A stretch of 64,000 nucleotides of DNA from Oscarella lobularis (Eukaryota; Porifera; Homoscleromorpha; Homosclerophorida; Oscarellidae), in assembly GCF_947507565.1 (NCBI RefSeq), contig NC_089191.1, positions 744,001 through 808,000 of the forward strand, in the 5' to 3' direction. Numbering within the stretch: the stretch's first letter is position 1; each line of letters starts with the position of its first letter. Below, piece after piece: positions 12,301-24,382 of the stretch. A program made the translations under genes and the position numbers. The notes beneath the pieces were generated by a model that made no database searches, was not told where the DNA came from, and saw only the letters and a program-made list of their open reading frames with translations.

Positions 12301-15300
12301 TTATTATTTAGGCCCTAAGAATCTAAGATTAGGCCCTCAATTTATTATTTAGTCTCTAAGAATCAAAGATTAGGCCCTCAATTTATTATTTAGTCTGTAA
12401 GAATCAAAGATTAGGCCCTCAATTTATTATTCACGCTCTAAGAATCAAAGATTAGGCCCTCAATTTATTATTTAGGATCTTAGAATAAAAGATTAGGCTT
12501 TCAATTTAATATTTAGGTCCTAAGAGTCAAAGATTAGGCCCTCAATTTATTATTTAGGCTTTAGGAATCAAAGATTAGGCCCTCAATTTATTATTTAGGC
12601 TCTTAGAATCAAAGATTAGGCCCTCAATTTATTATTTAGGCTCTAAGAATCAAAGATTAGGCCCTCAATTTATTATTTAGGATCTTAGAATAAAAGATTA
12701 GGCTTTCAATTTAATATTTAGGTCCTAAGAATCAAAGATTAGGCCCTCAATTTATTATTTAGGCTGTAAGAATCAAAGATTAGGCCCTCAATTTATTATT
12801 TACGCTCTAAGAATCAAAGGTCAAGCCCTCAATTTAATATTTGAGCTCTAAGAATCAAAGATTAGGCCCTCAATTTATTATTTAGGCCCTAAGAATCTAA
12901 GATTAGGCCCTCAATTTATTATTTAGTCTCTAAGAATCAAAGATTAGGCCCTCAATTTATTATTTAGTCTGTAAGAATCAAAGATTAGGTCCTCAATTTA
13001 TTATTTAGGCCCTGAGAATCAAAGATTGGGCCCTCAATTTATTGTTTATGCTCTAACAATTAAAGACTAGGCCCTCAATTTATTATTTATGATCTAATAA
13101 TCAAAGATTATGCCCTCAATTTATTATTTAGGCCTTAAGAATCAAAGATTAGGCCCTCAATTTATTATTTAGGCTGTAAGAATCAAAGATTAGGCCATCA
13201 ATTTATTATTTACGCTCTAAGAATCAAAAGTTAAGTCCTCAATTTAATATTTGAGCTCTAAGAATCAAAGATTAGGCCCTCAATTTATTATTTAGGCCCT
13301 AAGAATCTAAGATTAGACCCTCAATTTATTATTTAGTCTCTAAGAATCAAAGATTAGGCCCTCAATTTATTATTCACGCTCTAAGAATCAAAGATTAGGC
13401 CCTCAATTTATTATTTAGGATCTTAGAATAAAAGATTAGGCTTTCAATTTAATATTTAGGTCCTAAGAGTCAAAGATTAGGCCCTCAATTTATTATTTAG
13501 GCTTTAGGAATCAAAGATTAGGCCCTCAATTTATTATTTAGGCTCTTAGAATCAAAGATTAGGCCCTCAATTTATTATTTAGGCTCTAAGAATCAAAGAT
13601 TAGGCCCTCAATTTATTATTTAGGATCTTAGAATAAAAGATTAGGCTTTCAATTTAATATTTAGGTCCTAAGAATCAAAGATTAGGCCCTCAATTTATTA
13701 TTTAGGCTGTAAGAATCAAAGATTAGGCCCTCAATTTATTATTTACGCTCTAAGAATCAAAGGTCAAGCCCTCAATTTAATATTTGAGCTCTAAGAATCA
13801 AAGATTAGGCCCTCAATTTATTATTTAGGCCCTAAGAATCTAAGATTAGGCCCTCAATTTATTATTTAGTCTCTAAGAATCAAAGATTAGGCCCTCAATT
13901 TATTATTTAGTCTGTAAGAATCAAAGATTAGGTCCTCAATTTATTATTTAGGCCCTGAGAATCAAAGATTGGGCCCTCAATTTATTGTTTATGCTCTAAC
14001 AATTAAAGACTAGGCCCTCAATTTATTATTTATGATCTAATAATCAAAGATTATGCCCTCAATTTATTATTTAGGCCTTAAGAATCAAAGATTAGGCCCT
14101 CAATTTATTATTTAGGCTGTAAGAATCAAAGATTAGGCCATCAATTTATTATTTACGCTCTAAGAATCAAAAGTTAAGTCCTCAATTTAATATTTGAGCT
14201 CTAAGAATCAAAGATTAGGCCCTCAATTTATTATTTAGGCCCTAAGAATCTAAGATTAGACCCTCAATTTATTATTTAGTCTCTAAGAATCAAAGATTAG
14301 GCCCTCAATTTATTATTTAGTCTGTAAGAATCAAAGATTAGGCCCTCAATTTATTATTTACGCTCTAAGAATCAAAGATTAGGCCCTCAATTTATTATTT
14401 AGGATCTTAGAATAAAAGATTAGGCTTTCAATTTAATATTTAGGTCCTAAGAATCAAAGATTAGGCCCTCAATTTATTATTTAGGCTGTAGGAATCAAAG
14501 ATTTTGCCCTCAATTTATTATTTAGGCTCTTAGAATCAAAGATTAGGCCCTCAATTTATTATTTAGGCTCTAAGAATCAAAGATTAGGCCCTGAATTTAT
14601 CATTTACGCTCTAAGAATCAAAGGTTAAGCCCTCAATTTAATATTTGAGCTCTAAGAATCAAAGATTAGGCCCTCAATTTATTATTTAGGCCCTAAGAAT
14701 CAAATATTAGGTCCTCAATTTATTATTTAGGCTCTAAGAATCAAAGATTATGCCTTCAATTTATTATTTAGGCTCTAAGAATCAAAGATTAGGCCCTCAA
14801 TTTATTATTTTGGATCTTAGAATAAAAGATTAGGCTTTCAATTTAATATTTAGGTCCTAAGAATCAAAGATTAGGCCCTCAATTTATTATTTAGGCTGTA
14901 AGAATCAAAGATTATGCCCTCAATTTATTATTTACGCTCTAAGAATCAAAGGTTAAGCCCTCAATTTAATATTTGAGCTCTAAGAATCAAAGACCAAGCC
15001 CTCAATTTATTATTTAGGCCCTAAGAATCTAAGATTAGGCCCTCAATTTATTATTTAGTCTCTAAGAATCAAAGATTAGGCCCTCAATTTATTATTTAGT
15101 CTGTAAGAATCAAAGATTAGGTCCTCAATTTATTATTTAGGCCCTGAGAATCAAAGATTGGGCCCTCAATTTATTGTTTAGGCTCTAACAATTAAAGACT
15201 AGTCCCTCAATTTATTATTTAGGATCTAATAATCAAAGATTATGCCCTCAATTTATTATTTAGGCCCTAAGAATCAAAGATTAGGCCCTCAATTTATTAT

Positions 15301-18300
15301 TTAGGCTGTAAGAATCAAAGATTAGGCCCTCAATTTATTATTTACGCTCTAAGAATCAAAGGTTAAGCCCTCAATTTAATATTTGAGCTCTAAGAATCAA
15401 AGACTAAGCCCTCAATTTATTATTTAGGCCCTAAGAATCTAAGATTAGGCCCTCAATTTATTATTTAGTCTCTAAGAATCAAAGATTAGGCCCTCAATTT
15501 ATTATTTAGTCTGTAAGAATCAAAGATTAGGTCCTCAATTTATTATTTAGGCCCTGAGAATCAAAGATTGGGCCCTCAATTTATTGTTTAGGCTCTAACA
15601 ATTAAAGACTAGTCCCTCAATTTATTATTTAGGATCTAATAATCAAAGATTATGCCCTCAATTTATTATTTAGGCCCTAAGAATCAAAGATTAGGCCCTC
15701 AATTTATTATTTAGGCTGTAAGAATCAAATATTAGGCCCTCAATTTATTTTTTACGCTCTAAGAATCAAAGGTTAAGCCCTCAATTTAATATTTGAGCTC
15801 TGAGAATCAAAGATTAGGCCCTCAATTTATTATTTAGGCCCTAAGAATCTAAGATTAGGCCCTCAATTTATTATTTAGTCTCTAAGAATCAAAATTATGC
15901 CCTCAATTTATTATTTAGGCTCTTAGAATCAAAGATTAGGCCCTCAATTTATTATTTAGACTCTAAGAATGAAAGATTAGGCCCTCAATTTATTATTTAG
16001 GTTCTTAGAATAAAAGATTAGGCTTTCAATTTAATATTTAGGTCCTAAGAATCAAAGTTTAAGCCCTCAATTTATTATTTAGGCTGTAAGAATCAAAGAT
16101 TAGGCCCTCAATTTATTATTTAGGTCCTAAGAATGAAAGGTTAGGCCCTCAATTTATTATTTAGGCTCTTAGAATAAAAGATTAGACCCTCAAATTATTA
16201 TTTAGGCCCTGAGAATCAAAGATTAGGCCCTCAATTTATTATTTAGGCTCTTAGAATCAAAGATTAGGCCCTCAATTTCTTATTTAGGCTCTAAGAATCA
16301 AAGATTAGGCCCTCAATTTATTATTTAGGATCTTAGAATAAAAGATTAGGCTTTCAATTTAATATTTAGGTCCTAAGAATCAAAGATTAGGCCCTCAATT
16401 TATTATTTAGGCTGTAAGAATCAAAGATTATGCCCTCAATTTATTATTTACGCTCTAAGAATCAAAGGTTAAGCCCTCAATTTAATATTTGAGCTCTAAG
16501 AATCAAAGACTAAGCCCTCAATTTATTATTTAGGCACTAAGAATCTAAGATTAGGCCCTCAATTTATTATTTAGTCACTAAGAATCAAAGATTAGGCCCT
16601 CAATTTATTATTTAGTCTGTAAGAATCAAAGATTAGGTCCTCAATTTATTATTTAGGCCCTGAGAATCAAAGATTGGGCCCTCAATTTATTGTTTAGGCT
16701 CTAACAATTAAAGACTAGGCCCTCAATTTATTATTTGGGATCTAATAATCAAAGATTATGCCCTCAATTTATTATTTAGGCCCTAAGAATCAAAGATTAG
16801 GCCCTCAATTTATTATTTAGGCTGTAAGAATCAAATATTAGGCCCTCAATTTAGTTTTTACGCTCTAAGAATCAAAGGTTAAGCCCTCAATTTAATATTT
16901 GAGCTCTGAGAATCAAAGATTAGGCCCTCAATTTATTATTTAGGCCCTAAGAATCTAAGATTAGGCCCTCAATTTATTATTTAGTCTCTAAGAATCAAAG
17001 ATTAGGCCCTCAATTTATTATTTAGTCTGTAAGAATCAAAGATTAGGCCCTCAATTTATTATTTACGCTCTAAGAATCAAAGATTAGGCCCTCAATTTAT
17101 TATTTAGGATCTTAGAATAAAAGATTAGGCTTTCAATTTAATATTTAGGTCCTAAGAATCAAAGATTAGGCCCTCAATTTATTATTTAGGCTGTAGGAAT
17201 CAAAGATTTTGCCCTCAATTTATTATTTAGGCTCTTAGAATCAAAGATTAGGCCCTCAATTTATTATTTAGGCTCTAAGAATCAAAGATTAGGCCCTCAA
17301 TTTATTATTTAGGATCTTAGAATAAAAGATTAGGCTTTCAATTTAATATTTATGTCCTAAGAATCAAAGATTAGGCCCTCAATTTATTATTTAGGCTGTA
17401 AGAATCAAAGATTAGGCCCTCAATTTATTATTTACGCTCTAAGAATCAAAGGTTAAGCCCTCAATTTAATATTTGAGCTCTAAGAATCAAAGATTAGGCC
17501 CTCAATTTATTATTTAAGCCCTAAGAATCTAAGATTAGGCCCTCAATTTATTATTTAGTCTCTAAGAATCAAAGATTAGGCCCTCAATTTATTATTTAGG
17601 CTCTTAGAATAAAAGATTAGACACTCAAAGTATTATTTAGACTCTGAGAATCAAAATTTGGCCATCAATTTAATATTTAGGCTCTAAAAATCAAAGATTA
17701 GGCCCTCAATTTATTATTTAGGATCTTAGAATAAAGATTAGGCTTTCAATTTAATATTTAGGTCCTCAGAATCAAAGATTATGCCCTAAATTTATTATTT
17801 AGGCTGTAAGATTCAAAGATTAGGCCCTCAATTTATTATTTAGGCTCGAAGAATCAAAGATTAGGTCCTCAATTTATTATTTAGGCTCTAAGAATCAAAG
17901 ATTAGGCCCTCAATTTATTATTTAAGCTCTAAGAATCAAAGATTAGGCCCTCAAATTATTATTTAGGCTCAGAGAATCAAAATTAGGCCCTCAATTTTTT
18001 ATTTAGGCTCTTAGAATCAAAGATTAGGCCCTCAATTTATTATTTAGGGTATAAGAATCAAAGATTAGGCCCTCAATTTATTATTTACGCTCTAAGAATC
18101 AAAGATTAGGCCCTCAATTTATTGCTTAGGCCCTAAGAATCAAAGATTAAGTCCTCAATTTATTATTTAGGCTCTAAGAATCAAAGATTAGGCCCTCAAT
18201 TTATTATTTAGGTCCTAAGAATCAAAGGTTAGGCCCTCAATTTATTATATAGGCTCTTAGAATAAAAGATTAGACCCTCAAATTATTATTTAGGCCCTGA

Positions 18301-21300
18301 GAATCAAAATTATGCCCTCAATTTATTATTTAGGCTTTTAGAATCAAAGATTAGGCCCTCAATTTATTATTTAGGCTCTAAGAATCAAAGATTAGGCCCT
18401 CAATTTATTATTTAGGATCTTAGAATAAAAGATTAGGCTTTCAATTTAATATTTAGGTCCTAAGAATCAAAGATTAGGCCCTCAATTTATTATTTAGGCT
18501 GTAAGAATCAAAGATTAGGCCCTCAATTTATTATTTACGCTCTAAGAATCAAAGGTTAAGCCCTCAATTTAATATTTGAGCTCTAAGAATCAAAGATTAG
18601 GCCGTCAATTTATTATTTAAGCCCTAAGAATCTAAGATTAGGACCTCAATTTATTATTTAGTCTCTAAGAATCAAAGATTAGGACCTCAATTTATTATTT
18701 AGTCTCTAAGAATCAAAGATTAGGACCTCAATTTATTATTTAGTCTCTAAGAATCAAAGATTAGGCCCTCAATTTATTATTTAGTCTGTAAGAATCAAAG
18801 ATTAGGTCCTCAATTTATTATTTAGGCCCTTAGAATCAAAGATTGGGCCCTCAATTTATTGTTTAGGCTCTAACAATTAAAGACTAGGCCCTCAATTTAT
18901 TATTTAGGATCTAATAATCAAAGATTATGCCCTCAATTTATTATTTAGGCCCTAAGAATCAAAGATTAGGCCCTCAATTTATTATTTAGGCTCTAAGAAT
19001 CAAAGATTATGCCCTCAATTTATTATTTACGCTCTAAGAATCAAAGGTTAAGCCCTCAATTTAATATTTGAGCTCTAAGAATCAAAGATTAGGCCCTCAA
19101 TTTATTATTTAGGCCCTAAGAATCTAAGATTAGGCCCTCAATTTATTATTTAGTCTCTAAGAATCAAAGATTAGGCCCTCAATTTATTATTTAGTCTGTA
19201 AGAATCAAAGATTAGGCCCTCAATTTATTATTCACGCTCTAAGAATCAAAGATTAGGCCCTCAATTTATTATTTAGGATCTTAGAATAAAAGATTAGGCT
19301 TTCAATTTAATATTTAGGTCCTAAGAATCAAAGATTAGGCCCTCAATTTATTATTTAGGCTTTAGGAATCAAAGATTAGGCCCTGAATTTATTATTTAGG
19401 CTCTTAGAATCAAAGATTAGGCCCTCAATTTATTATTTAGGCTCTAAGAATCAAAGATTAGGCCCTCAATTTATTATTTAGTCTCTAAGAATCAAAGATT
19501 AGGACCTCAATTTATTATTTAGTCTCTAAGAATCAAAGATTAGGACCTCAATTTATTATTTAGTCTCTAAGAATCAAAGATTAGGCCCTCAATTTATTAT
19601 TTAGTCTGTAAGAATCAAAGATTAGGTCCTCAATTTATTATTTAGGCCCTGAGAATCAAAGATTGGGCCCTCAATTTATTGTTTAGGCTCTAACAATTAA
19701 AGACTAGGCCCTCAATTTATTATTTAGGATCTAATAATCAAAGATTATGCCCTCAATTTATTATTTAGGCCCTAAGAATCAAAGATTAGGCCCTCAATTT
19801 ATTATTTAGGCTCTAAGAATCAAAGATTATGCCCTCAATTTATTATTTACGCTCTAAGAATCAAAGGTTAAGCCCTCAATTTAATATTTGAGCTCTAAGA
19901 ATCAAAGATTAGGCCCTCAATTTATTATTTAGGCCCTAAGAATCTAAGATTAGGCCCTCAATTTATTATTTAGTCTCTAAGAATCAAAGATTAGGCCCTC
20001 AATTTATTATTTAGTCTGTAAGAATCAAAGATTAGGCCCTCAATTTATTATTCACGCTCTAAGAATCAAAGATTAGGCCCTCAATTTATTATTTAGGATC
20101 TTAGAATAAAAGATTAGGCTTTCAATTTAATATTTAGGTCCTAAGAATCAAAGATTAGGCCCTCAATTTATTATTTAGGCTTTAGGAATCAAAGATTAGG
20201 CCCTCAATTTATTATTTAGGCTCTTAGAATCAAAGATTAGGCCCTCAATTTATTATTTAGGCTCTAAGAATCAAAGATTAGGCCCTCAATTTATTATTTA
20301 GGATCTTAGAATAAAAGATTAGGCTTTCAATTTAATATTTAGGTCCTAAGAATCAAAGATTAGGCCCTCAATTTATTATTTAGGCTGTAAGAATCAAAGA
20401 TTAGGCCCTCAATTTATTATTTACGCTCTAAGAATCAAAGGTCAAGCCCTCAATTTAATATTTGAGCTCTAAGAATCAAAGATTAGGCCCTCAATTTATT
20501 ATTTAGGCCCTAAGAATCTAAGATTAGGCCCTCAATTTATTATTTAGTCTCTAAGAATCAACGATTAGGCCCTCAATTTATTATTTAGTCTGTAAGAATC
20601 AAAGATTAGGTCCTCAATTTATTATTTAGGCCCTGAGAATCAAAGATTGGGCCCTCAATATATTGTTTAGGCTCTAACAATTAAAGACTAGGCCCTCAAT
20701 TTATTATTTATGATCTAATAATCAAAGATTATGCCCTCAATTTATTATTTAGGCCTTAAGAATCAAAGATTAGGCCCTCAATTTATTATTTAGGCTGTAA
20801 GAATCAAAGATTAGGCTATCAATTTATTATTTACGCTCTAAGAATCAAAAGTTAAGCCCTCAATTTAATATTTGAGCTCTAAGAATCAAAGATTAGGCCC
20901 TCAATTTCTTATTTAGGCCCTAAGAATCTAAGATTAGACCCTCAATTTATTATTTAGTCTCTAAGAATCAAAGATTAGGCCCTCAATTTATTATTTACGC
21001 TCTAAGAATCAAAGATTAGGCCCTCAATTTATTATTTAGGCTCTAAGAATAAAAGATTAGGCTTTCAATTTAATATTTAGGTCCTAAGAATCAAAGATTA
21101 GGCCCTCAATTTATTATTTAGGCTGTAGGAATCAAAGATTAGGCCCTCAATTTATTATTTAGGCTCTTAGAATCAAAGATTAGGCCCTCAATTTATTATT
21201 TAGGCTCTAAGAATCAAAGATTAGGCCCTCAATTTATTATTTAGGATCTTAGAATAAAAGATTAGGCTTTCAATTTAATATTTAGGTCCTAAGAATCAAA

Positions 21301-23411
21301 GATTAGGCCCTCAATTTATTATTTAGGCTGTAAGAATCAAAGATTAGGCCCTCAATTTATTATTTACGCTCTAAGAATCAAAGGTCAAGCCCTCAATTTA
21401 ATATTTGAGCTCTAAGAATCAAAGATTAGGCCCTCAATTTATTATTTAGGCCCTAAGAATCTAAGATTAGGCCCTCAATTTATTATTTAGTCTCTTAGAA
21501 TCAAAGATTAGGCCCTCAATTTATTTTTTAGTCTGTAAGAATCAAAGATTAGGTCCTCAATTTATTATTTAGGCCCTGAGAATCAAAGATTGGGCCCTCA
21601 ATTTATTGTTTAGGCTCTAACAATTAAAGACTAGGCCCTCAATTTATTATTTAGGATCTAATAATCAAAGATTATGCCCTCAATTTATTATTTAGGCCCT
21701 AAGAATCAAAGATTAGGCCCTCATTTTATTATTTAGGCTCTTAGAATGAAAGATTAGGCCCTCAATTCATTATTTAGTCTTTAAGAATCAAAGATTATGC
21801 CTTCAATTTATTATTTAGGCTCTAAGAATCAAAGATTAGGCCCTCAATTTATTATTTAGGATCTGAGAATAAAAGATTAGGCTTTCAATTTAATATTTAG
21901 GTCCTAAGAATCTAAGATTAGGCCCTCAATTTATTATTTAGTCTCTAAGAATCAAAAATTAGGCCCTCAATTTATTATTTAGGCCTTAAGAATCAAAGAT
22001 TAGGTCCTCAATTTATTATTTAGGCGCTAAGAATCAAAGATTAGGCCCTCATTTTATTATTTAAGCTCTAAGAATCAAAGATTAGGCCCTCATTTTATTA
22101 TTTAGGCTCTAATAATCAAAGATTAGGCCTTCAATTTATTATTTAGGCCCTAAGAATCAAATATTAGGTCCTCAATTTATTTTTTAGGCTCTAAGAATCA
22201 AAGATTAGGCCCTCAATTTATTATTTAAGCTCTACGAATCAAAGATTAGGCCCTCATTTTATTATTTAGGCTCTTAGAATAAAAGATTAGGCCCTCAAAT
22301 TATTTTGTAGGCTCTGAGAATCAAAGATTAGGCCCTCAATTTATTATTTAGGCTCTTAGAATAAAAGATTAGGGTTTCAATTTAATATTTAGGTCCTAAG
22401 AATCATAGATTAGGCCCTCAATTTATTATTTAGGCTGTAAGAATCAAAGATTAGGCCCTCAATTTATTATTTACGCTCTAAGAATCAAAGATTAGGCCCT
22501 CAATTTATTGCTTAGGCCCTAAGAATCAAAGATTAGGTCCTCAATTTATTATTTAGGCGCTAAGAATCAAAGATTAGGCCCTCAATTTATTATTTAGGCT
22601 CTTAGAATTAAAGATTAGGCCTTCAATTTAATATTTAGGCCTTCAATTTAATATTTAGGCCCTAAGAATTAAAGATTAGGCCCTTAATTTAATATATAGG
22701 CCCTTAGAATTAAATATTAGGCCTTCAATTTAGGTCCTAAGAATTAAACATTAGGCCCTGAATTTAATATTTAGGTAGAGCACACACAGTACTGTACCGA
22801 TATTTTCTAGTCAATAAGAGACGGAACGTTTCACGATACGTATCAGTCAACATCAGGGGATAGCGTAAGCGGACGACGATACGACTTCAATTAATCATTC
22901 AATAAATTTATTGGTTTTCGGTCAGGGCACAGCATTAGGCTTTGATTCCGACGTGGAGAAGGAACACCGTTCAGGGAAGCAGGTGCTCTCATATGTCTAG
23001 GGGTTTGTATCCCTAACCCTCCTAACGTTTTTCTATTAGATTCCCGAGATGTCTCAGTCTGTCAACGAGCTGTGCGGCGCGATTGAGAAGCTTTCTTTGC
23101 GCCACAGATCTGTCTTGAATCAGTTGCAGGATCTCGAATGTTCCAAGATAGGTCGAGATTTTTTGGAGGAAGTGATTGCCCATCAGAAGAAAAGGCAAGT
23201 CGAAAATGACAGACTTTCGAATGACAGTAAAAGGTGTTGGTTTAGCACGGAAATATTGGACACTATGGCTGACATGGCGCTGGATGGAATCGACAATGAG
23301 GTACAGTACGTTTTCTGCAACGTGACGGAATCAAATCTTTGACTCGTTTTGCAGCTCGTTGCCGATGTGCTGCAATTGCTGTATCAGGGAAGCACAGACG
23401 CAGAAGCGTGA
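318..23411 (+). CDS. SYCP2-like synaptonemal complex / meiotic axis protein, 18 exons, 720 aa
   Basis: Exons inferred from phase-consistent GT-AG introns: 318-359, 408-539, 608-826, 880-904, 951-1039, 1093-1169, 1208-1242, 1295-1455, 1511-1684, 1782-1856, 1915-1969, 2021-2110, 2172-2591, 2640-2763, 2822-2891, 22926-22982, 23040-23300, 23355-23411. Residues about 15-265 are helical and align with the armadillo-like domain of SYCP2 (e.g. LGDVYLQKSVLELLVYFLR). Residues about 261-391 match the Spt16M/PH-like domain (FLLDLN, KVDKVRIV, VVLYFPKRDE). Residues about 400-596 are charged and proline-rich, with a P6 run. Residues about 617-690 form a coiled coil. In animals SYCP2 lies on meiotic chromosome axes, pairing with SYCP3 through the C-terminal coil. 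Length is nearer SYCP2L (about 810 aa) than SYCP2 (about 1530 aa). No frameshift is seen. The first exon and the exact 1169/1208 splice are the least certain parts. Confidence 0.72.
2919..22776 (+). repeat. Array A: 41-bp satellite filling a SYCP2-like intron (about 19.9 kb)
   Basis: Tandem 41-bp unit, consensus TTAGGCCCTCAATTTATTAT followed by TTAGGCTCTAAGAATCAAAG and A, roughly 480 copies. Both halves begin TTAGGC(C/T)CT(C/A)A, so the unit is a diverged dimer of a 20-21 bp ancestor. Variant units (GATCTTAGAATAAAAG, GGCTGTAAGAATC, TTTACGCTCTAAG, AGGTTAAGCCCTC, ATTTGAGCTCTAA) recur in the same order, giving higher-order repeats. Long stretches are repeated 3,807 and 4,094 bp downstream with shared rare variants. 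The array lies wholly between the splice donor at 2892 and the acceptor at 22925. No gene was seen inside it on either strand. Confidence 0.98.
22777..22925 (+). other. Unique 3' end of the satellite-bearing intron
   Basis: About 150 bp of non-repeat sequence between array A and the exon at 22926. It ends in a T-rich stretch (TTTATTGGTTTTCGGTCAG) that makes a plausible acceptor for the 20-kb intron. Confidence 0.6.
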
Positions 23412-24382
23412 GACGGCAGACCGATGTTTACTTCTTAGTTGTTGTGTTCACACTGAATATGACATTGTTATCTCTTATCAGTACCAAGTACACATGCATG
23501 ATTGCTATTTTGTGTCAGAAGTCATATCGATAATGAGCAACGTAGATACCTTTTGTCCGCGCCACCTAGAAGAATTCGACGTTCTTTTTTGCGTACTGTA
23601 GGGTGCCGTGCTACGACGCTGTCGAAACGGTTCGGCCAAACGAATGTCTTGGACGATGGCTCGGGCTTTAAATATAGAATGGCTTTCTGTTCTGAAAAGA
23701 TCGAGCCGTCAAATCCTATAGTAAATAAGATTGAAGCATGAGAGGTTATTTGATTTGATTGATTTTAGATCTGAACGAGGGTCCAATATTTTTAGTTGTC
23801 CCAAGTGAAACCAGACGTCTGTAGAACGGTGTGGAATTCGACTCGGTGGCCACATTTGGTTCGCAGCTACTCGATTTTTTGCGCATCATAACCGGTACTG
23901 TGGACCGTGTCCTGTTTGCGTCATCAGAAAGGAAGATTTTCGTGGTTCTGTTTTCCGAGTCGTTCCGTCGCAGAAATGCAAGGATCAACTTGCCGGTAAT
24001 CGATTGTTTTCTCTTTTTTCGGTCAGGGTATGTTTTGTTTAGGTAGTGGCAGCTATTGACGCAAATATTGGACGAACCGCGTTTATTTGCCTTCCTAATT
24101 TATTGTCGCGTTTCTCCTTCCCCTTTTGAGCGTTGAGTTTAGTCTACTTGCATGAATTTGTTCATTCGCGTTGGCGCGTGCGCTTCCAGTCCCAGACTAA
24201 TTCCCGAAAATGCTCGTACGAATGCTTGCAAGCCGTCGGTAGGCAAAAGAGCTATTTAATTGGCTCAGTATGCAACAGTTCCGTAGATGTTTCGTGCCAC
24301 TGCGTCGATCCGATCGACGATTCGGCTCAGCGTAAGTACGGCGTCACTTTTCGCACGCGCCAATCGATTCGTTGTGTACTAG
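23412..24382 (+). other. Spacer after SYCP2-like gene; 3' UTR and unresolved sequence
   Basis: Non-repeat DNA between the SYCP2-like stop codon and the first conserved ALDH6A1 exon. No canonical AATAAA is seen shortly after the stop. Several short open frames overlap in different frames with no consistent coding signal, except the frame listed separately at 23809-23995. A possible ALDH6A1 presequence exon starts at 24210 (ATG, then Arg/Leu/Ala-rich, donor at 24239), but its phase does not join cleanly to the exon at 24383. Confidence 0.5.
23809..23995 (+). CDS. Cryptic cysteine-rich open frame, possible orphan exon
   Basis: An open frame of about 62 codons, without an obvious start codon, runs from just after a stop to a good donor (G|GTAATC at 23996). 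It contains RYCGPCPVCVIRKEDF and a later Cys, so several cysteines are spaced C-x2-C-x2-C. Candidate acceptors (TTTTTAG, CTGTAG) lie just upstream. I do not recognise a family. It could be an exon of an unrecognised or decayed gene, or chance. The two neighbouring genes leave it unexplained. Confidence 0.2.

Noticed and set aside
2919..22776. Array A as interstitial telomere, because of TTAGGC motifs
   Set aside because: TTAGGC occurs twice per 41-bp unit, not as a tandem hexamer, and the array sits inside an intron.
318..23411. The plus-strand gene as PP4R3/SMEK, another armadillo-type protein
   Set aside because: Segment order and the FLLDLN...VVLYFPKRDE region followed by a C-terminal coiled coil fit SYCP2 far better.
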